Position numbers and translations under genes: made by a program
Assembly (NCBI RefSeq): GCF_001592945.1
Contig: NZ_LRPB01000005.1
Span: 62,001 to 126,000, forward strand
Origin: Roseivirga seohaensis
GTDB lineage: Bacteria > Bacteroidota > Bacteroidia > Cytophagales > Cyclobacteriaceae
Direction of reading: 5' to 3'
DNA: 64,000 nucleotides
The notes under the pieces: generated by a model
The model's input: the letters and a program-made list of their open reading frames with translations, nothing else
Databases searched by the model: none
What the model was told of the DNA's origin: nothing
Part shown: one piece after another, positions 1 through 9,075 of the stretch
Layout of the letters: each line of letters begins with the position of its first letter
How positions within the stretch are numbered: position 1 is the first letter of the stretch

Positions 1-2328
1 GAAATCGAAGCGAAGCCCGATTCCCGCCCCCACAGCTATTTCTTTATAAAAGCGATTGAATTTAAAATCGGCACCTGACGATAAAGTAATTGGATCGCTT
101 GGGTCGTCAGGCGCTTCGGTATCGCGAAATTTCCACACATTGCCGGCATCTACAAAAAAAGCCCAATCTAAAAAGCCCACAATATTAGCCCTGTACTCTG
201 CATTTATTTCTAATAGAATTTCTCCTGGCTGTTCAAATCGATAACTGTCTTTTGAACGGTCGGCTACAAGGTTTCCTTCTGAATCTCTAACGTTATCGCC
301 ATTGTCGTCTAGCAGGTAAGGAAAAGCAGAGCCAGGCCCCAGTCGCCTTGGTGTCCAAGCGCGGTTGCTATTACTTCCACCCGAAAAAAAGTATTTTTCA
401 TATGGTAAGTCTGCTCCATTGTAAGGGTCAGCAATGCCCATATTGCCCCTGAATACTAATGCCCTTTCTCTGCTTAACGGATAATACCTCCGGTAATCTA
501 GCTGAAATTTCAGAAACTGATAGTTGGTTAAATCGTTGTTTCGCAGAAGGCCTGTTCCAGTAAGGTTTAGTATACTTCCGCCTGCTTCAACAAAATAGCG
601 GAAGAATGAAGAGGGCGAATTGGTGTTTGAGTAATCGCTATTCAAAGTAGCATTAAAGGAAGTACTACTCACAAAAGAGGGTTCAAAAGCCAACTTCAGA
701 GTGTTTCCTTGTGCTTCGAGTCGGTCTAATAAAGCATCAAACTCTTCACTTCTGAATGGGGTATAAATCAAATTGACGTCTGCCAGAGTAAGCGTATAGT
801 TCTTGCTACCCTTAAGGTTTTGCCAATTGTAAGATAAATTTCCATTAATGTTTTCTCGCTTGTACTGTGTTCTATCGGTGTAAGAATACCCCAAAGATAC
901 GGTAGTTCGGGGGTTGAAGGTTCCTAAGTTTAATTCCCGAGAAGGGAAGGGGGTGATGAATCTAGGGAAACTTAGTGATAGGTTGCCGCCATACTGAAGG
1001 TTAGAGTTTGAAGATTCAGATGAATTTGATTTTGCGATTCCTTCTATTCCAACAAAAGCATTGAGTTCTAATATTTCTAAACCTCCGAAAACGTTTCTGT
1101 CTTTTAAAGATAGGTTATAAAATGGTCCTGGATAACTCGATTGAGTGTTGTTGGTTACATTTAAACCTAGCTCTTGTGTAAGTTGATATTTCTTGAGCGG
1201 AGCGGTATAGAAGTTGGTCACCATTTTACCAGGAACTAAGGTGGTGTCAAAATTAATATTGACATAGCGAAACATGTCGATGGCCAATAGTTGTCGCTGC
1301 GTATTGATTACACTGGTATAGTTGTATAATTCGCCTTTTCTAAAAATTAGACGTGTGTCGATTACTTTAGGGGAGTAGTAATTTAAGCCTGAAACATAAC
1401 TTACATTTTCATACTCTGTGGTGTCGGTAGGCATATCACTGCCGTTGCTATTGAATATAATAGAGTCCATTTGATAAATTTGATGCTTAGGCTTATCAGA
1501 TGGCTTGTTGATAACTGTTGAAACCCATAAGTCAAGTTCATTTGGTTTAAAAAATACATCGAACTCGATAAAACCCTTGGTGAAATTAAAATAGCCATTG
1601 TCTTTCATTAAAGATTCAATTCTCTCCCTTTCTTGGTCGATCTTATCCTTGCTGTAAGGGTCGCCAATTTTCAGGAAGGACTTTGCTTTAGTAGCATTGA
1701 TTAAGTTACTTAATGTAGAATCTCCTGTTCTTAAAGTAAGGCTGTCGATATAACTGCGTGGGCCTTCATCCACAATGAATTTTTGATGAACCTTTCTTCG
1801 TTTCTCTTTTACTTCAATATCGATTTGCGCTTTCAAAAAACCATTGAAATTGAGGTAAGTGAGCATACGCTCCTTTGAATTAGCTATGGCTAGGCTATCA
1901 TATACGGCCAAGGGAGTTCCTGTACGCATTGGTAAATTACCGTTCCGTAATTTGTTTTCATACCGGTCAAGTTTTCTCTTTTTATTGGTTTCAAGCCGTG
2001 AAGTTGATTTCCCATCTTCTTCCCTTGCTGAAATCTTTTTGTCCATCTTCTCAATGTATTCTCGTCTGTCCTGATTGATTTCTGCGGTGTCATAACTGTT
2101 TTCGCCAAGTTCATAGATTGCCGCGCCAAGTGGACCCAGAAGTGGAATTCTAGTGTTCGGAGTAAGGGTTATTTGTTCAGAAAGTGCATCTTTGTTGGCT
2201 TTTTCAACGCCTACAATGCTTTGTTTGTATAGAAGTTTTTCGCCATCTTCCAGATGTCTGACGCCTGTACAACCATTGATTAGGATGGTGAAAAAAAGAA
2301 TTAAGAATATTAGATTTCCCGACTTCAC
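1..2328 (-). CDS. tamL: TamL/BamA-family outer-membrane assembly lipoprotein, C-terminus cut by window edge
   Basis: The frame is open from a GTG at 2328 to base 1 (776 codons). An in-frame TAG lies just upstream and no ATG is available, so GTG is the likely start. The N-terminus is a lipoprotein signal (hydrophobic run, then NGC-T with Cys at about residue 20). A POTRA-like middle follows, and then a C-terminal beta-barrel of the Omp85 surface-antigen type; motifs include NRAWTPRRLGPGSAFPY and the closing strand GAGIGLRFDF. In Bacteroidota this lipoprotein form of TamA is called TamL and acts in outer-membrane protein or lipid assembly. Only the last few tens of residues appear to be missing. 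It diverges from the rRNA methyltransferase gene with 14 bases between the two start codons. The family assignment is firm; the exact role is inferred. Confidence 0.85.
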   Translation of the reverse strand, partial: MKSGNLIFLILFFTILINGCTGVRHLEDGEKLLYKQSIVGVEKANKDALSEQITLTPNTRIPLLGPLGAAIYELGENSYDTAEINQDRREYIEKMDKKISAREEDGKSTSRLETNKKRKLDRYENKLRNGNLPMRTGTPLAVYDSLAIANSKERMLTYLNFNGFLKAQIDIEVKEKRRKVHQKFIVDEGPRSYIDSLTLRTGDSTLSNLINATKAKSFLKIGDPYSKDKIDQERERIESLMKDNGYFNFTKGFIEFDVFFKPNELDLWVSTVINKPSDKPKHQIYQMDSIIFNSNGSDMPTDTTEYENVSYVSGLNYYSPKVIDTRLIFRKGELYNYTSVINTQRQLLAIDMFRYVNINFDTTLVPGKMVTNFYTAPLKKYQLTQELGLNVTNNTQSSYPGPFYNLSLKDRNVFGGLEILELNAFVGIEGIAKSNSSESSNSNLQYGGNLSLSFPRFITPFPSRELNLGTFNPRTTVSLGYSYTDRTQYKRENINGNLSYNWQNLKGSKNYTLTLADVNLIYTPFRSEEFDALLDRLEAQGNTLKLAFEPSFVSSTSFNATLNSDYSNTNSPSSFFRYFVEAGGSILNLTGTGLLRNNDLTNYQFLKFQLDYRRYYPLSRERALVFRGNMGIADPYNGADLPYEKYFFSGGSNSNRAWTPRRLGPGSAFPYLLDDNGDNVRDSEGNLVADRSKDSYRFEQPGEILLEINAEYRANIVGFLDWAFFVDAGNVWKFRDTEAPDDPSDPITLSSGADFKFNRFYKEIAVGAGIGLRFDF

Positions 2329-2342
2329 AAATAGCTTTCGAT

Positions 2343-3080
2343 ATGCTTTCTAAACGATTGATAAAGTACTTTAAATCTCTTCAATTAAAAAAATATAGAC
2401 ATCAAGAACGTAAGTTTATTGTGGAGGGAGCAAAAGGCGTTTCTGAAGTTCTAGCGTCTGATTTCGTCATGGATTATCTCTTAACAACCAAAGCCTACGC
2501 TGAATTGTTACCCACAGACCAATTATCTAAGGTAAAGGAAGTGATTGAAGTGACGGAAAGCGAATTGAAAGCGGTGGGCACATTTCAAACCAATAGTGCG
2601 GCTTTAGCGGTTGTTTCGATGGAAGAAGAGCATGATTTTCTACTCCCTAATGATAGACTGGTTCTTGCACTTGATGATGTTCGTGACCCCGGTAATTTGG
2701 GCACAATTATTCGCATTGCAGATTGGTATGGAATTGACACCATTATATGCTCTTTGGAATCGGCAGATTTTTATAACCCTAAAGTGATTAACGCTAGTAT
2801 GGGGTCATTTACACGAGTTAAGGTGTATTATAAAGACTTAAAGGAAGTTTTTACAGCGACTGAATTGCCTGTTTATGGAGCCTTACTTTCTGGCGAAAAC
2901 ATCTATAAATCTCAATTGACCAACAGAGGTATTCTGTTAATGGGGAATGAATCACAAGGAATTAATCCTGATTTGGAACAGTATATTTCCCATTCGTTAC
3001 ATATTCCAAGAAGAGGAGGGGCGGAGTCGTTAAATGTGGCTATTGCTACCGCTGTTATTTTAGATAACTTCTTTCGTTAA
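2343..3080 (+). CDS. TrmH/SpoU-family RNA 2'-O-methyltransferase
   Basis: A 245-residue protein of the SPOUT (TrmH/RlmB) class, which uses SAM to methylate the 2'-OH of rRNA or tRNA. The N-terminal substrate-binding part begins with the usual KSLQLKKYR and FIVEGAK segments. The C-terminal knot domain carries the three SpoU motifs: DDVRDPGNLGTIIRIADW (about residues 115-132), LLMGNESQGI (about 196-205) and IPRRGGAESLNVAIA (about 219-233). Length and N-terminus fit the family, supporting the ATG at 2343. Its stop codon overlaps the stop of the convergent transporter gene within a TTAA at 3077-3080. The exact target nucleotide cannot be read from the sequence. Confidence 0.9.
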   Translation: MLSKRLIKYFKSLQLKKYRHQERKFIVEGAKGVSEVLASDFVMDYLLTTKAYAELLPTDQLSKVKEVIEVTESELKAVGTFQTNSAALAVVSMEEEHDFLLPNDRLVLALDDVRDPGNLGTIIRIADWYGIDTIICSLESADFYNPKVINASMGSFTRVKVYYKDLKEVFTATELPVYGALLSGENIYKSQLTNRGILLMGNESQGINPDLEQYISHSLHIPRRGGAESLNVAIATAVILDNFFR

Positions 3081-3877
3081 AAGATTTTATCTCCACTTTC
3101 TAAACTTGCTTCTTCTTGAAGCTGTTCCGAAATTTCTTTCCCTAAGTACCTATCAATAAAGAAATGCGCGACATAAAGCAAAGGAGTGAGCGCAATTGCA
3201 ATTAGAAATTTATAGATGTAATTGGTTACACCTACCGCTAAAACTTGTTCTATTGGCCAAGAGCCAAGGAAATAGAAGGCCACGAAAAGCACAACAAAGC
3301 TATCGATAAGCTGAGAAATTAGGGTAGAGCCTGTAGCACGAAGCCAAATTTTATTTTGCCCTGTGATTTTTCTTAGCTTATGAAAAACGTAAACATCCAC
3401 AAACTGACCGATTAAAAAGGCTACAAGTGATGCGAAAATAATATTCAACCCTTGTGAGAACACCTTTTGAAATGCTTCATCAATATTGAATGGGTTGCCT
3501 TGCGCATCTGTAGCAAATACTCCAAGCCAGAAGTCTGCAGGCACAAGTTTGATGGCTAAATATATAACCAGAAAAGCATAAGCAATAAGTCCAACGGTAA
3601 TGTATGTAATTCGCTTTACGCCTCTTTTGCCAAAGTATTCATTAATAATATCTGTAGTAATAAACACTACGGGCCAAAGTAATACGCCCGCTGTTAAATT
3701 GAACTGAAGCATAAAGTCTCCCATCAAGGAGATGTCTAAAGGTTCAAAGCCTAGTGTTTTTTCGAAAGAGAAAATTTTTCCGCCAATGAGCTCTGCAATC
3801 AGAGCATTTGTGATAAAAATACCAGCTAAAACAATGAAGAGGTTGGTCTTTTTATTCTTCAGAATCGACTCGCCCAT
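3077..3877 (-). CDS. yhhQ: Queuosine precursor transporter (YhhQ/VUT family)
   Basis: A 266-residue integral membrane protein with about six hydrophobic segments. It matches the VUT/ECF-related family (formerly DUF165) that imports queuosine precursors such as preQ0/preQ1. Family motifs are visible: the early NALIAELIGGKIF helix, PVVFITTDIINEYFGK (about residues 69-84), and the late LISQLIDSFVVLFVAF helix. The N-terminus (GESILKNKKTN) is a short cytoplasmic lead. It is probably cotranscribed with rnz, whose stop would lie 11 bases downstream of a shared minus-strand run. The specific substrate is inferred from the family. Confidence 0.88.
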   Translation of the reverse strand: MGESILKNKKTNLFIVLAGIFITNALIAELIGGKIFSFEKTLGFEPLDISLMGDFMLQFNLTAGVLLWPVVFITTDIINEYFGKRGVKRITYITVGLIAYAFLVIYLAIKLVPADFWLGVFATDAQGNPFNIDEAFQKVFSQGLNIIFASLVAFLIGQFVDVYVFHKLRKITGQNKIWLRATGSTLISQLIDSFVVLFVAFYFLGSWPIEQVLAVGVTNYIYKFLIAIALTPLLYVAHFFIDRYLGKEISEQLQEEASLESGDKIF

Positions 3878-3888
3878 GGGTTATGGAT

Positions 3889-4812
3889 TTAAGAAATATC
3901 GTCTAAGATAAAGTCTTCTCCTTCAATGGCAAGGTGAGAATTCGGGAAAATGGACTGGGCTTCGTATTTCAAGGGCTCTAACTCTTTATACCGAATGGAA
4001 AAATGCCCCATTAGTAGCATTCCAACATTGGCTTTTTTGGCAATGGTAGCGGCCTGCTTTGTGGTTGAGTGATATGTGTTTGCTGCTCTGTCTTCATGTT
4101 CTTCCATAAAAGTAGTTTCGTGATAGAGCATATCCGCATCTTGAATGATGGGGATAATGGACTCATCGTACTTGGTGTCGGAACAGAATGCATACTTGTA
4201 AACCCGTTTTGGAGGTAAAGTCATTTGAGTGTGATGATAAATAATGTTACCATCGCCATCATAGATGTCTTCACCATTCTTGAGTTTAATGATATTCTTG
4301 ACAGAAAAGCCTTCAGGTATTTTATCCTTTATGATTCTTCTCTTCTTTGGTTTCTCAGCAAATAAAAAACCAGCGCAAGGGATTCTATGGTTTAGCGGGA
4401 TAGTGTAAACCCTAATAAAGTCATCTTCATGAATGAGTTTGTTGGCCTTTGTGTCTACAGGGTGAAAGTTTACCTGATAGTTAAATACGGTTTCAGAGTA
4501 TTTAAGCTGTAAGGTGATAATTTCTGCTAAACCTGGAGGCCCATAGAGGTTAAGAGGCTTTTTTCTACCCATCAAATGCATGGTAGATAAAAGCCCCATA
4601 ATCCCTAAATAATGGTCTCCGTGTAAATGAGAAATGAAGATATTGTTGATGCGCTGAATAGGTACTCTATATCGTTTTAATTGAAGTTGAGTACCTTCTC
4701 CACAGTCCATTAAATAGAGATGCCCCTCAATAGTAAGCAACTGAGAAGTTTGGTTGCGCTTATGAGCTGGAGCTGCAGAATTAGAGCCTAATATCTTTAC
4801 TTTTATACTCAA
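3889..4812 (-). CDS. rnz: Ribonuclease Z, tRNA 3'-end processing
   Basis: A 307-residue metallo-beta-lactamase-fold endonuclease that removes 3' trailers from tRNA precursors. The signature HLHGDH (His62, His64, Asp66, His67) sits in the SHLHGDHYLGIMGLL segment. Other zinc ligands fit the NHRIPCAGF histidine, CSDTKYD aspartate and GHFS histidine. The DCGEGTQLQL segment is characteristic of RNase Z. The start codon is TTG at 4812; homologues begin with a comparable KVKILGSNSAAP segment, so this start is preferred over any internal ATG. It lies between the transporter and STAS genes on the same strand with gaps of about 10 bases, suggesting one operon. Confidence 0.93.
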   Translation of the reverse strand: MSIKVKILGSNSAAPAHKRNQTSQLLTIEGHLYLMDCGEGTQLQLKRYRVPIQRINNIFISHLHGDHYLGIMGLLSTMHLMGRKKPLNLYGPPGLAEIITLQLKYSETVFNYQVNFHPVDTKANKLIHEDDFIRVYTIPLNHRIPCAGFLFAEKPKKRRIIKDKIPEGFSVKNIIKLKNGEDIYDGDGNIIYHHTQMTLPPKRVYKYAFCSDTKYDESIIPIIQDADMLYHETTFMEEHEDRAANTYHSTTKQAATIAKKANVGMLLMGHFSIRYKELEPLKYEAQSIFPNSHLAIEGEDFILDDIS

Positions 4813-4821
4813 ATCGCTGAA

Positions 4822-5205
4822 TTAAGCTTCGCCTTCTTCAGCTCCCAATTCCTTTTTAATCTCTGTCATCGTAATAAATTCGATGGCTTCATTTGAAGTA
4901 GGGAGAATGTCTAAAATTTTGTGTAGCTGAGAAAGCTCAATCAGTTTCTGAACCATTGGTTGTAAACTGCTTAATACAAGCTTGCCTTCATTTTCTGTAC
5001 AAATTCTATTTCCTGTTAGAATAGCGCTTAGACCAGAAGAATCGCAATATTTGGTGGCAGAAAGATCTAAAACTATATTGGTAACACCCTGAGTACTAAG
5101 GTTTACAAACTCTGACTTCAAACCTGGGGCAATAGTAGCATCCAGTTTATCTTCGTCTAGTTTTAAGAGTGTGTATTTTTCTTGTTTATCTACTGTAAAT
5201 TTCAT
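4822..5205 (-). CDS. STAS-domain protein (anti-sigma factor antagonist-like)
   Basis: A 127-residue single STAS domain. The conserved phosphorylatable-serine segment reads ATKYCDSSGLSAIL (about residues 50-63), matching the DSSGLG-type motif of SpoIIAA/RsbV proteins. These bind anti-sigma kinases or act as phosphorylation switches. The acidic tail (KKELGAEEGEA) is outside the domain. It lies 4 bases after purC and 9 bases before rnz on the same strand. No partner RsbW-type kinase or phosphatase is visible nearby, so its partner is unknown. Similar STAS-rnz pairings occur in Cytophagales as far as I recall. Confidence 0.85.
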   Translation of the reverse strand: MKFTVDKQEKYTLLKLDEDKLDATIAPGLKSEFVNLSTQGVTNIVLDLSATKYCDSSGLSAILTGNRICTENEGKLVLSSLQPMVQKLIELSQLHKILDILPTSNEAIEFITMTEIKKELGAEEGEA

Positions 5206-5209
5206 CGTC

Positions 5210-6154
5210 TTATTTTTTATTTAGGTATCCGAGGATATTATTTTCAATTCTTTTTTCGATTTCTTGAGTGGGGTGCTTTATAAACTTATCACCTGTTACT
5301 TTTTCGAAAAGTTCAATATACCTGTCTGAGATTGATTTAACAACCTCGTCTGTCATCTCAGGAATTTGTTGGCCTTCTTTGCCTTGAAAACCGTTTTCAA
5401 TTAGCCACTGTCTTACAAACTCCTTAGAAAGTTGTTTTTGTTTTTCGTTATTTCGTTGCCTTTCTTCATAGCCTTCTTTGTAAAAATACCTTGAAGAATC
5501 TGGCGTATGGATTTCATCAATTAGGTAGATTTCTCCATCCTTATGGCCGAATTCGTATTTGGTATCTACCAAAATTAACCCCTGATCGGCTGCTAGTTCT
5601 GTTCCTCTTTTAAATATGGCTTGAGTATATTTTTCAAGTTGTTTGTATTCTCGCTCCGATACAAGCCCCTGTTTCAATATTTCTTCCCTTGAAATATCTT
5701 CATCGTGACCTTCTTTAGCTTTGGTGGTTGGGGTAATAATAGGGAAGGGGAGCTTGTCATTTTCTTTTAAGCCATCAGGTAACTCTACTCCGCAAAGTTT
5801 TCTTTTCCCAGCACGATATTCGCGCCAAGCATGCCCGGCTAAATAACCACGAATCACCATTTCAACAGGATAGGTTTCGCACTTTAAACCAATACTCACA
5901 TTAGGGTCTGGAGTAGCTTGAATCCAATTTGGAACGATATCTTCCGTAGCTTTTAAAAACTTAGAAGCAATTTGGTTTAAAACCTGCCCTTTATAGGGGA
6001 TTGCTCTCGGGAGCACCACATCAAAAGCGGAAATTCTATCTGACGCCACCATGGCAAGAAAATCGCTAAAGAAATAAATATCTCTAACCTTTCCTCTGTA
6101 GAAATCGGATTGGTTCGGGAAGTTGAAGTTGGTTTCTTTAATACCTTGGATCAT
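5210..6154 (-). CDS. purC: SAICAR synthetase (phosphoribosylaminoimidazole-succinocarboxamide synthase)
   Basis: A 314-residue enzyme of purine synthesis that ligates aspartate to CAIR using ATP. The early [12 protein letters not shown] segment is the nucleotide-binding start of the family. [12 protein letters not shown] and [12 protein letters not shown] are strong SAICAR synthetase motifs, and [11 protein letters not shown] is the conserved acidic segment. At over 300 residues it belongs to the longer, Ade1-like class rather than the roughly 240-residue E. coli type. It starts an apparent minus-strand run purC-STAS-rnz-yhhQ with very short gaps. Confidence 0.95.
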   Translation of the reverse strand: MIQGIKETNFNFPNQSDFYRGKVRDIYFFSDFLAMVASDRISAFDVVLPRAIPYKGQVLNQIASKFLKATEDIVPNWIQATPDPNVSIGLKCETYPVEMVIRGYLAGHAWREYRAGKRKLCGVELPDGLKENDKLPFPIITPTTKAKEGHDEDISREEILKQGLVSEREYKQLEKYTQAIFKRGTELAADQGLILVDTKYEFGHKDGEIYLIDEIHTPDSSRYFYKEGYEERQRNNEKQKQLSKEFVRQWLIENGFQGKEGQQIPEMTDEVVKSISDRYIELFEKVTGDKFIKHPTQEIEKRIENNILGYLNKK

Positions 6155-6196
6155 TTGGCAAAAATAGTCAAAAAATACTCTTGCTTAATGATTGGT

Positions 6197-7513
6197 TTAG
6201 TTTTCTGACGAACTGATTAATTTGCCTCTAGAATAGACTTCTTTTTTGGTTACCACTCCATTTTCGTTGTAGTATTGCCAAGTGCCTTCACGCATGTCGT
6301 AACGATGATTTCCCTTGATTTTCACCTTTTTTCCATCAAAGTATTCTGTGTAATTACCAGACTTAGATCCGTTGACATAACTAGTCTCACTTTTTACTTT
6401 TCCATTAGGAAAGAATATGGTCTGGATACCTGTGTTTCGTCCGTACTGATAAGGCGATTGTTTTTCTAAGTAACCGTCTTTGTTGTACTCTTTATAAAAA
6501 CCGTTTACTGTTCCGTTGCTGTAAGGTGTTTCGGTTTTTTTTTGTCCATTTTCAAAAAACTCAACCCAAGTTTTGTTTGGAGAAGCGTTTATGTAGAACT
6601 GAGTTTTCTTTAGATTTCCGTTTTCATAATATTCCTGAATGTTTACATCTTGGGTTACGCGCGTGTAATCTTCAATTTTCTTTATTTTCCCACTTTCATA
6701 GTAGGTGTAGTTTTTACCCACTTTAGCTCCTTTATCATAGGTGAATTTTTCTTTCAGAGAACCGTCTAAATAATAGCTTTTTACTTCACCTACATAAATA
6801 CCGTCAACATATTGGCCTTCGTCTAATAGGCTTCCATCTCCATCAAATCGCTTGAAAGGACCATTTTTATAACCGCCAACATATTGGTATTGCCATTCAA
6901 CTTGACCATTCTTATAGTAGGTCAGGTATTTGCCTTCAATTACTCCTTGCTTATAGGTAAATTCAGAAGAGACTTCGCCTGTTTGGTAATAGGTTTTGGC
7001 TGGCCCGTGCTGGGTGCCGTTGTTGTATTGAAATTCTGATTTCAAACTTCCTGAAGGAAAATATTCTTTTGCCCAACCAATAGGGGTGCTGTCATTAAAT
7101 TGTGTTTCAGTTTTCTTTGTGCCGTCTTCGTAATAAGAAGTGACCAAGCCATTGAGTTCTCCATTCTTGTAGCCTCCGTCTTGAATGGGTTTTCCCGAAC
7201 GAGATAAAATTTGAAAAGGCCCTGTTTTCTCTCCGTGGTCAAAAGTAATGGTGCTTAACTTCTTTCCGTTTTCATAATATTCGTTGAATACTCCGTTGGG
7301 TTTTCCGTTTTCGAATTTACCCTTCATAGCTATGCCGCCTTCTTCGTAGTATTTAACATACTCACCATGTATTTTGGTGGTGTCGTTATCTAGAATGTAG
7401 TATTCTTCTTTGACGATTTTATTTTCTGGCGGATAATATTTTACCACCTTCTGCTGGCCCAATAGAGAAATGGAGCCACTGATTATCAGGATGAATGAGA
7501 ATAGGTGTTTCAT
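6197..7513 (-). CDS. Secreted MORN/YwqK-repeat protein
   Basis: A 438-residue protein with a signal peptide (hydrophobic run ending SISLLGQQ). The remainder is built from about fifteen repeats of roughly 23-24 residues of the form YYENGK-K---Y-NG---G, i.e. MORN_2 / YwqK-type repeats from about residue 45 to the end. Database names often call such proteins 'YwqK family antitoxin', but nothing here indicates a toxin-antitoxin role. The signal peptide suggests a periplasmic or surface protein; MORN-type repeats commonly serve as binding scaffolds. The start codon lies one base after the T-tract of the upstream terminator-like hairpin, which is unusual. Confidence 0.82.
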   Translation of the reverse strand: MKHLFSFILIISGSISLLGQQKVVKYYPPENKIVKEEYYILDNDTTKIHGEYVKYYEEGGIAMKGKFENGKPNGVFNEYYENGKKLSTITFDHGEKTGPFQILSRSGKPIQDGGYKNGELNGLVTSYYEDGTKKTETQFNDSTPIGWAKEYFPSGSLKSEFQYNNGTQHGPAKTYYQTGEVSSEFTYKQGVIEGKYLTYYKNGQVEWQYQYVGGYKNGPFKRFDGDGSLLDEGQYVDGIYVGEVKSYYLDGSLKEKFTYDKGAKVGKNYTYYESGKIKKIEDYTRVTQDVNIQEYYENGNLKKTQFYINASPNKTWVEFFENGQKKTETPYSNGTVNGFYKEYNKDGYLEKQSPYQYGRNTGIQTIFFPNGKVKSETSYVNGSKSGNYTEYFDGKKVKIKGNHRYDMREGTWQYYNENGVVTKKEVYSRGKLISSSEN

Positions 7514-7549
7514 AAAAAAAGCCTTACGTAAAGTTACGAAAGGCTTTTT
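7514..7549 (-). terminator. Intrinsic terminator after the thiolase gene
   Basis: A 10-bp stem (AAAAAGCCTT at 7516-7525 pairing with AAGGCTTTTT at 7540-7549), followed on the minus strand by a T-run ending at 7514. It lies downstream of the thiolase and directly abuts the start codon of the MORN-repeat gene. Confidence 0.75.
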
Positions 7550-7567
7550 GGTTTAGTATAATTGATA

Positions 7568-8746
7568 TTATAATTTTTCAATAACCATGGCTGAAGCGCC
7601 ACCGCCACCATTACAAATACCAGCAACTCCAATGCTGCCTCCTTTTTGGTGGAGTACAGAAGTTAGTGTAGTTACAATTCTACATCCTGAAGCACCTAGC
7701 GGATGTCCCATGGCTACGGCACCACCGAATACGTTTACCTTTTCAGGGTCTAAGCCAAGTTCAATGTTGTTGGCTAAAGCTACAGCCGAGAATGCCTCAT
7801 TGATTTCATAATAATCTACTTGCGATTTATCTACGCCAGCCATTGCCATTGCTTTAGGGATGGCCTTTGAAGGGGCTGTTGTAAACCACAGTGGATCTTG
7901 AGCAGCGTCTGCAAATCCTATAATTCTAGCGATTGGCTTAATGCCCAATTCGTCTGCTTTTTTCTTGCTCATCAATACCATTGCCGATGCACCATCATTA
8001 ATCGTAGATGCGTTGGCAGCTGTAACAGTTCCATCTTTACTAAAAACAGGTCTCAAAGAAGGGATTTTTTCGAACATTACATTATGAAATTCTTCATCCT
8101 CATCCATAATTATTGGATCACCTTTTCTTTGCGGAATTGCAACTGGAATAATTTCGTTTTTGAAATGTCCTGCAGCAGTTGAAGCGGCTACTTTTTTATA
8201 AGAATTGATTGCGAATTCATCTTGTTGCTCTCTGGTAATTCCCATTTCTTTAGCGGTATTGTCAGCACAGTTTCCCATTGGAAATTGATTGTACACCTCC
8301 CAAAGACCATCGTGCAACAGGCCATCAGTCAATTCTCCATTACCATATTTGTAGCCGAAACGCGCCTTTGGAATATAATAAGGAACATTGCTCATGCTTT
8401 CCATTCCTCCTGCTACAATTACATCTTGAGCACCAACCATAATCGACTGGGCTGCAAACATTGCGGCCTTCATTCCAGAGGCGCATACTTTGTTGATGGT
8501 AGTGCAAGGTACTTCATTGCTGAGTCCAGCGCCTATTGCAGCTTGCCTAGCTGGAGCTTGACCTAAGCCCGCTGAAATTACATTGCCCATAAAAACCTCT
8601 TGTACATGCTTAGGGTCTAAGCCAGCTTTTTCTAAGGCGCCTTTAATGGCAAACGATCCTAGCTGTGTGGCAGAAAAGCCTGCTAATTTACCTCCAAAAC
8701 TTCCTATTGGAGTTCTGGCTGCTGATACTATATAAACTTCATTCAT
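7568..8746 (-). CDS. Acetyl-CoA C-acetyltransferase (thiolase)
   Basis: A 392-residue type II thiolase, the normal family length. The nucleophilic Cys88 lies in NKVCASGMKA. The NEAFS segment, the GHPLGASG histidine motif, and the C-terminal CNGGGG motif complete the catalytic set. The enzyme condenses two acetyl-CoA or cleaves 3-ketoacyl-CoA. The short 392-residue form and GMESMSNVPY segment fit biosynthetic or acetoacetyl-CoA thiolases rather than FadA. It stands alone with its own promoter and terminator, so pathway partners are not local. Confidence 0.93.
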   Translation of the reverse strand: MNEVYIVSAARTPIGSFGGKLAGFSATQLGSFAIKGALEKAGLDPKHVQEVFMGNVISAGLGQAPARQAAIGAGLSNEVPCTTINKVCASGMKAAMFAAQSIMVGAQDVIVAGGMESMSNVPYYIPKARFGYKYGNGELTDGLLHDGLWEVYNQFPMGNCADNTAKEMGITREQQDEFAINSYKKVAASTAAGHFKNEIIPVAIPQRKGDPIIMDEDEEFHNVMFEKIPSLRPVFSKDGTVTAANASTINDGASAMVLMSKKKADELGIKPIARIIGFADAAQDPLWFTTAPSKAIPKAMAMAGVDKSQVDYYEINEAFSAVALANNIELGLDPEKVNVFGGAVAMGHPLGASGCRIVTTLTSVLHQKGGSIGVAGICNGGGGASAMVIEKL

Positions 8747-9075
8747 ATTGAATTATTTAATTTACCTAACGAGTGTTAGCAAATGTAAGAAATACTGAGC
8801 CAAATAGGAAAGGAAAAGCCTGATGATAAAGTAGTGACCTCAGCGAGGTGAAGAGCTTGAGCGAATAATTTGTTTGGTTATTATGATGAAATGTTGGCAT
8901 AAACTCTTAAATTAATGACTAGGTGTTTTACCTAATTTAATAAAAACGAATTCAATCATATTTGATGGTTCCACCTAGGTCACTCTTTTAGGTGTTTTTC
9001 AATAAGTGGATAAATCCCCTTTTCAGTCTTATTAGGGTGGAAAGTAATTAATTGAGCCATAAGGAAATTGCAGTA
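8747..9075. promoter_or_regulatory. Divergent control region with TAGGT/ACCTA boxes
   Basis: This 329-base gap between the thiolase and the multi-PAS kinase has no credible gene. It holds six TAGGT or ACCTA pentamers: ACCTA at 8764, the inverted pair TAGGT-N5-ACCTA at 8920-8934, the palindrome ACCTAGGT at 8973-8980, and TAGGTG at 8989-8994. The pair with five-base spacing recurs after the response regulator at 14270. I infer operator sites, probably for the LuxR-type regulator encoded 4 kb downstream. A thiolase -7 box lies at 8780-8787. Confidence 0.5.
8780..8787 (-). promoter_or_regulatory. Bacteroidota -7 box for the thiolase gene
   Basis: On the minus strand the bases read TACATTTG, a full match to the Bacteroidota -7 consensus TAnnTTTG, 34 bases upstream of the thiolase ATG. 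A well-spaced -33 element is not clear. Confidence 0.5.

Noticed and set aside
6197-7513. Toxin-antitoxin function suggested by the YwqK name
   Set aside because: The protein has a signal peptide, is a long MORN-type repeat chain and has no toxin neighbour.
9052-9075. TTG start for the ten-PAS kinase
   Set aside because: It directly follows an in-frame stop; ATG 9076 is preceded by AAGGAAA and gives a more usual start.
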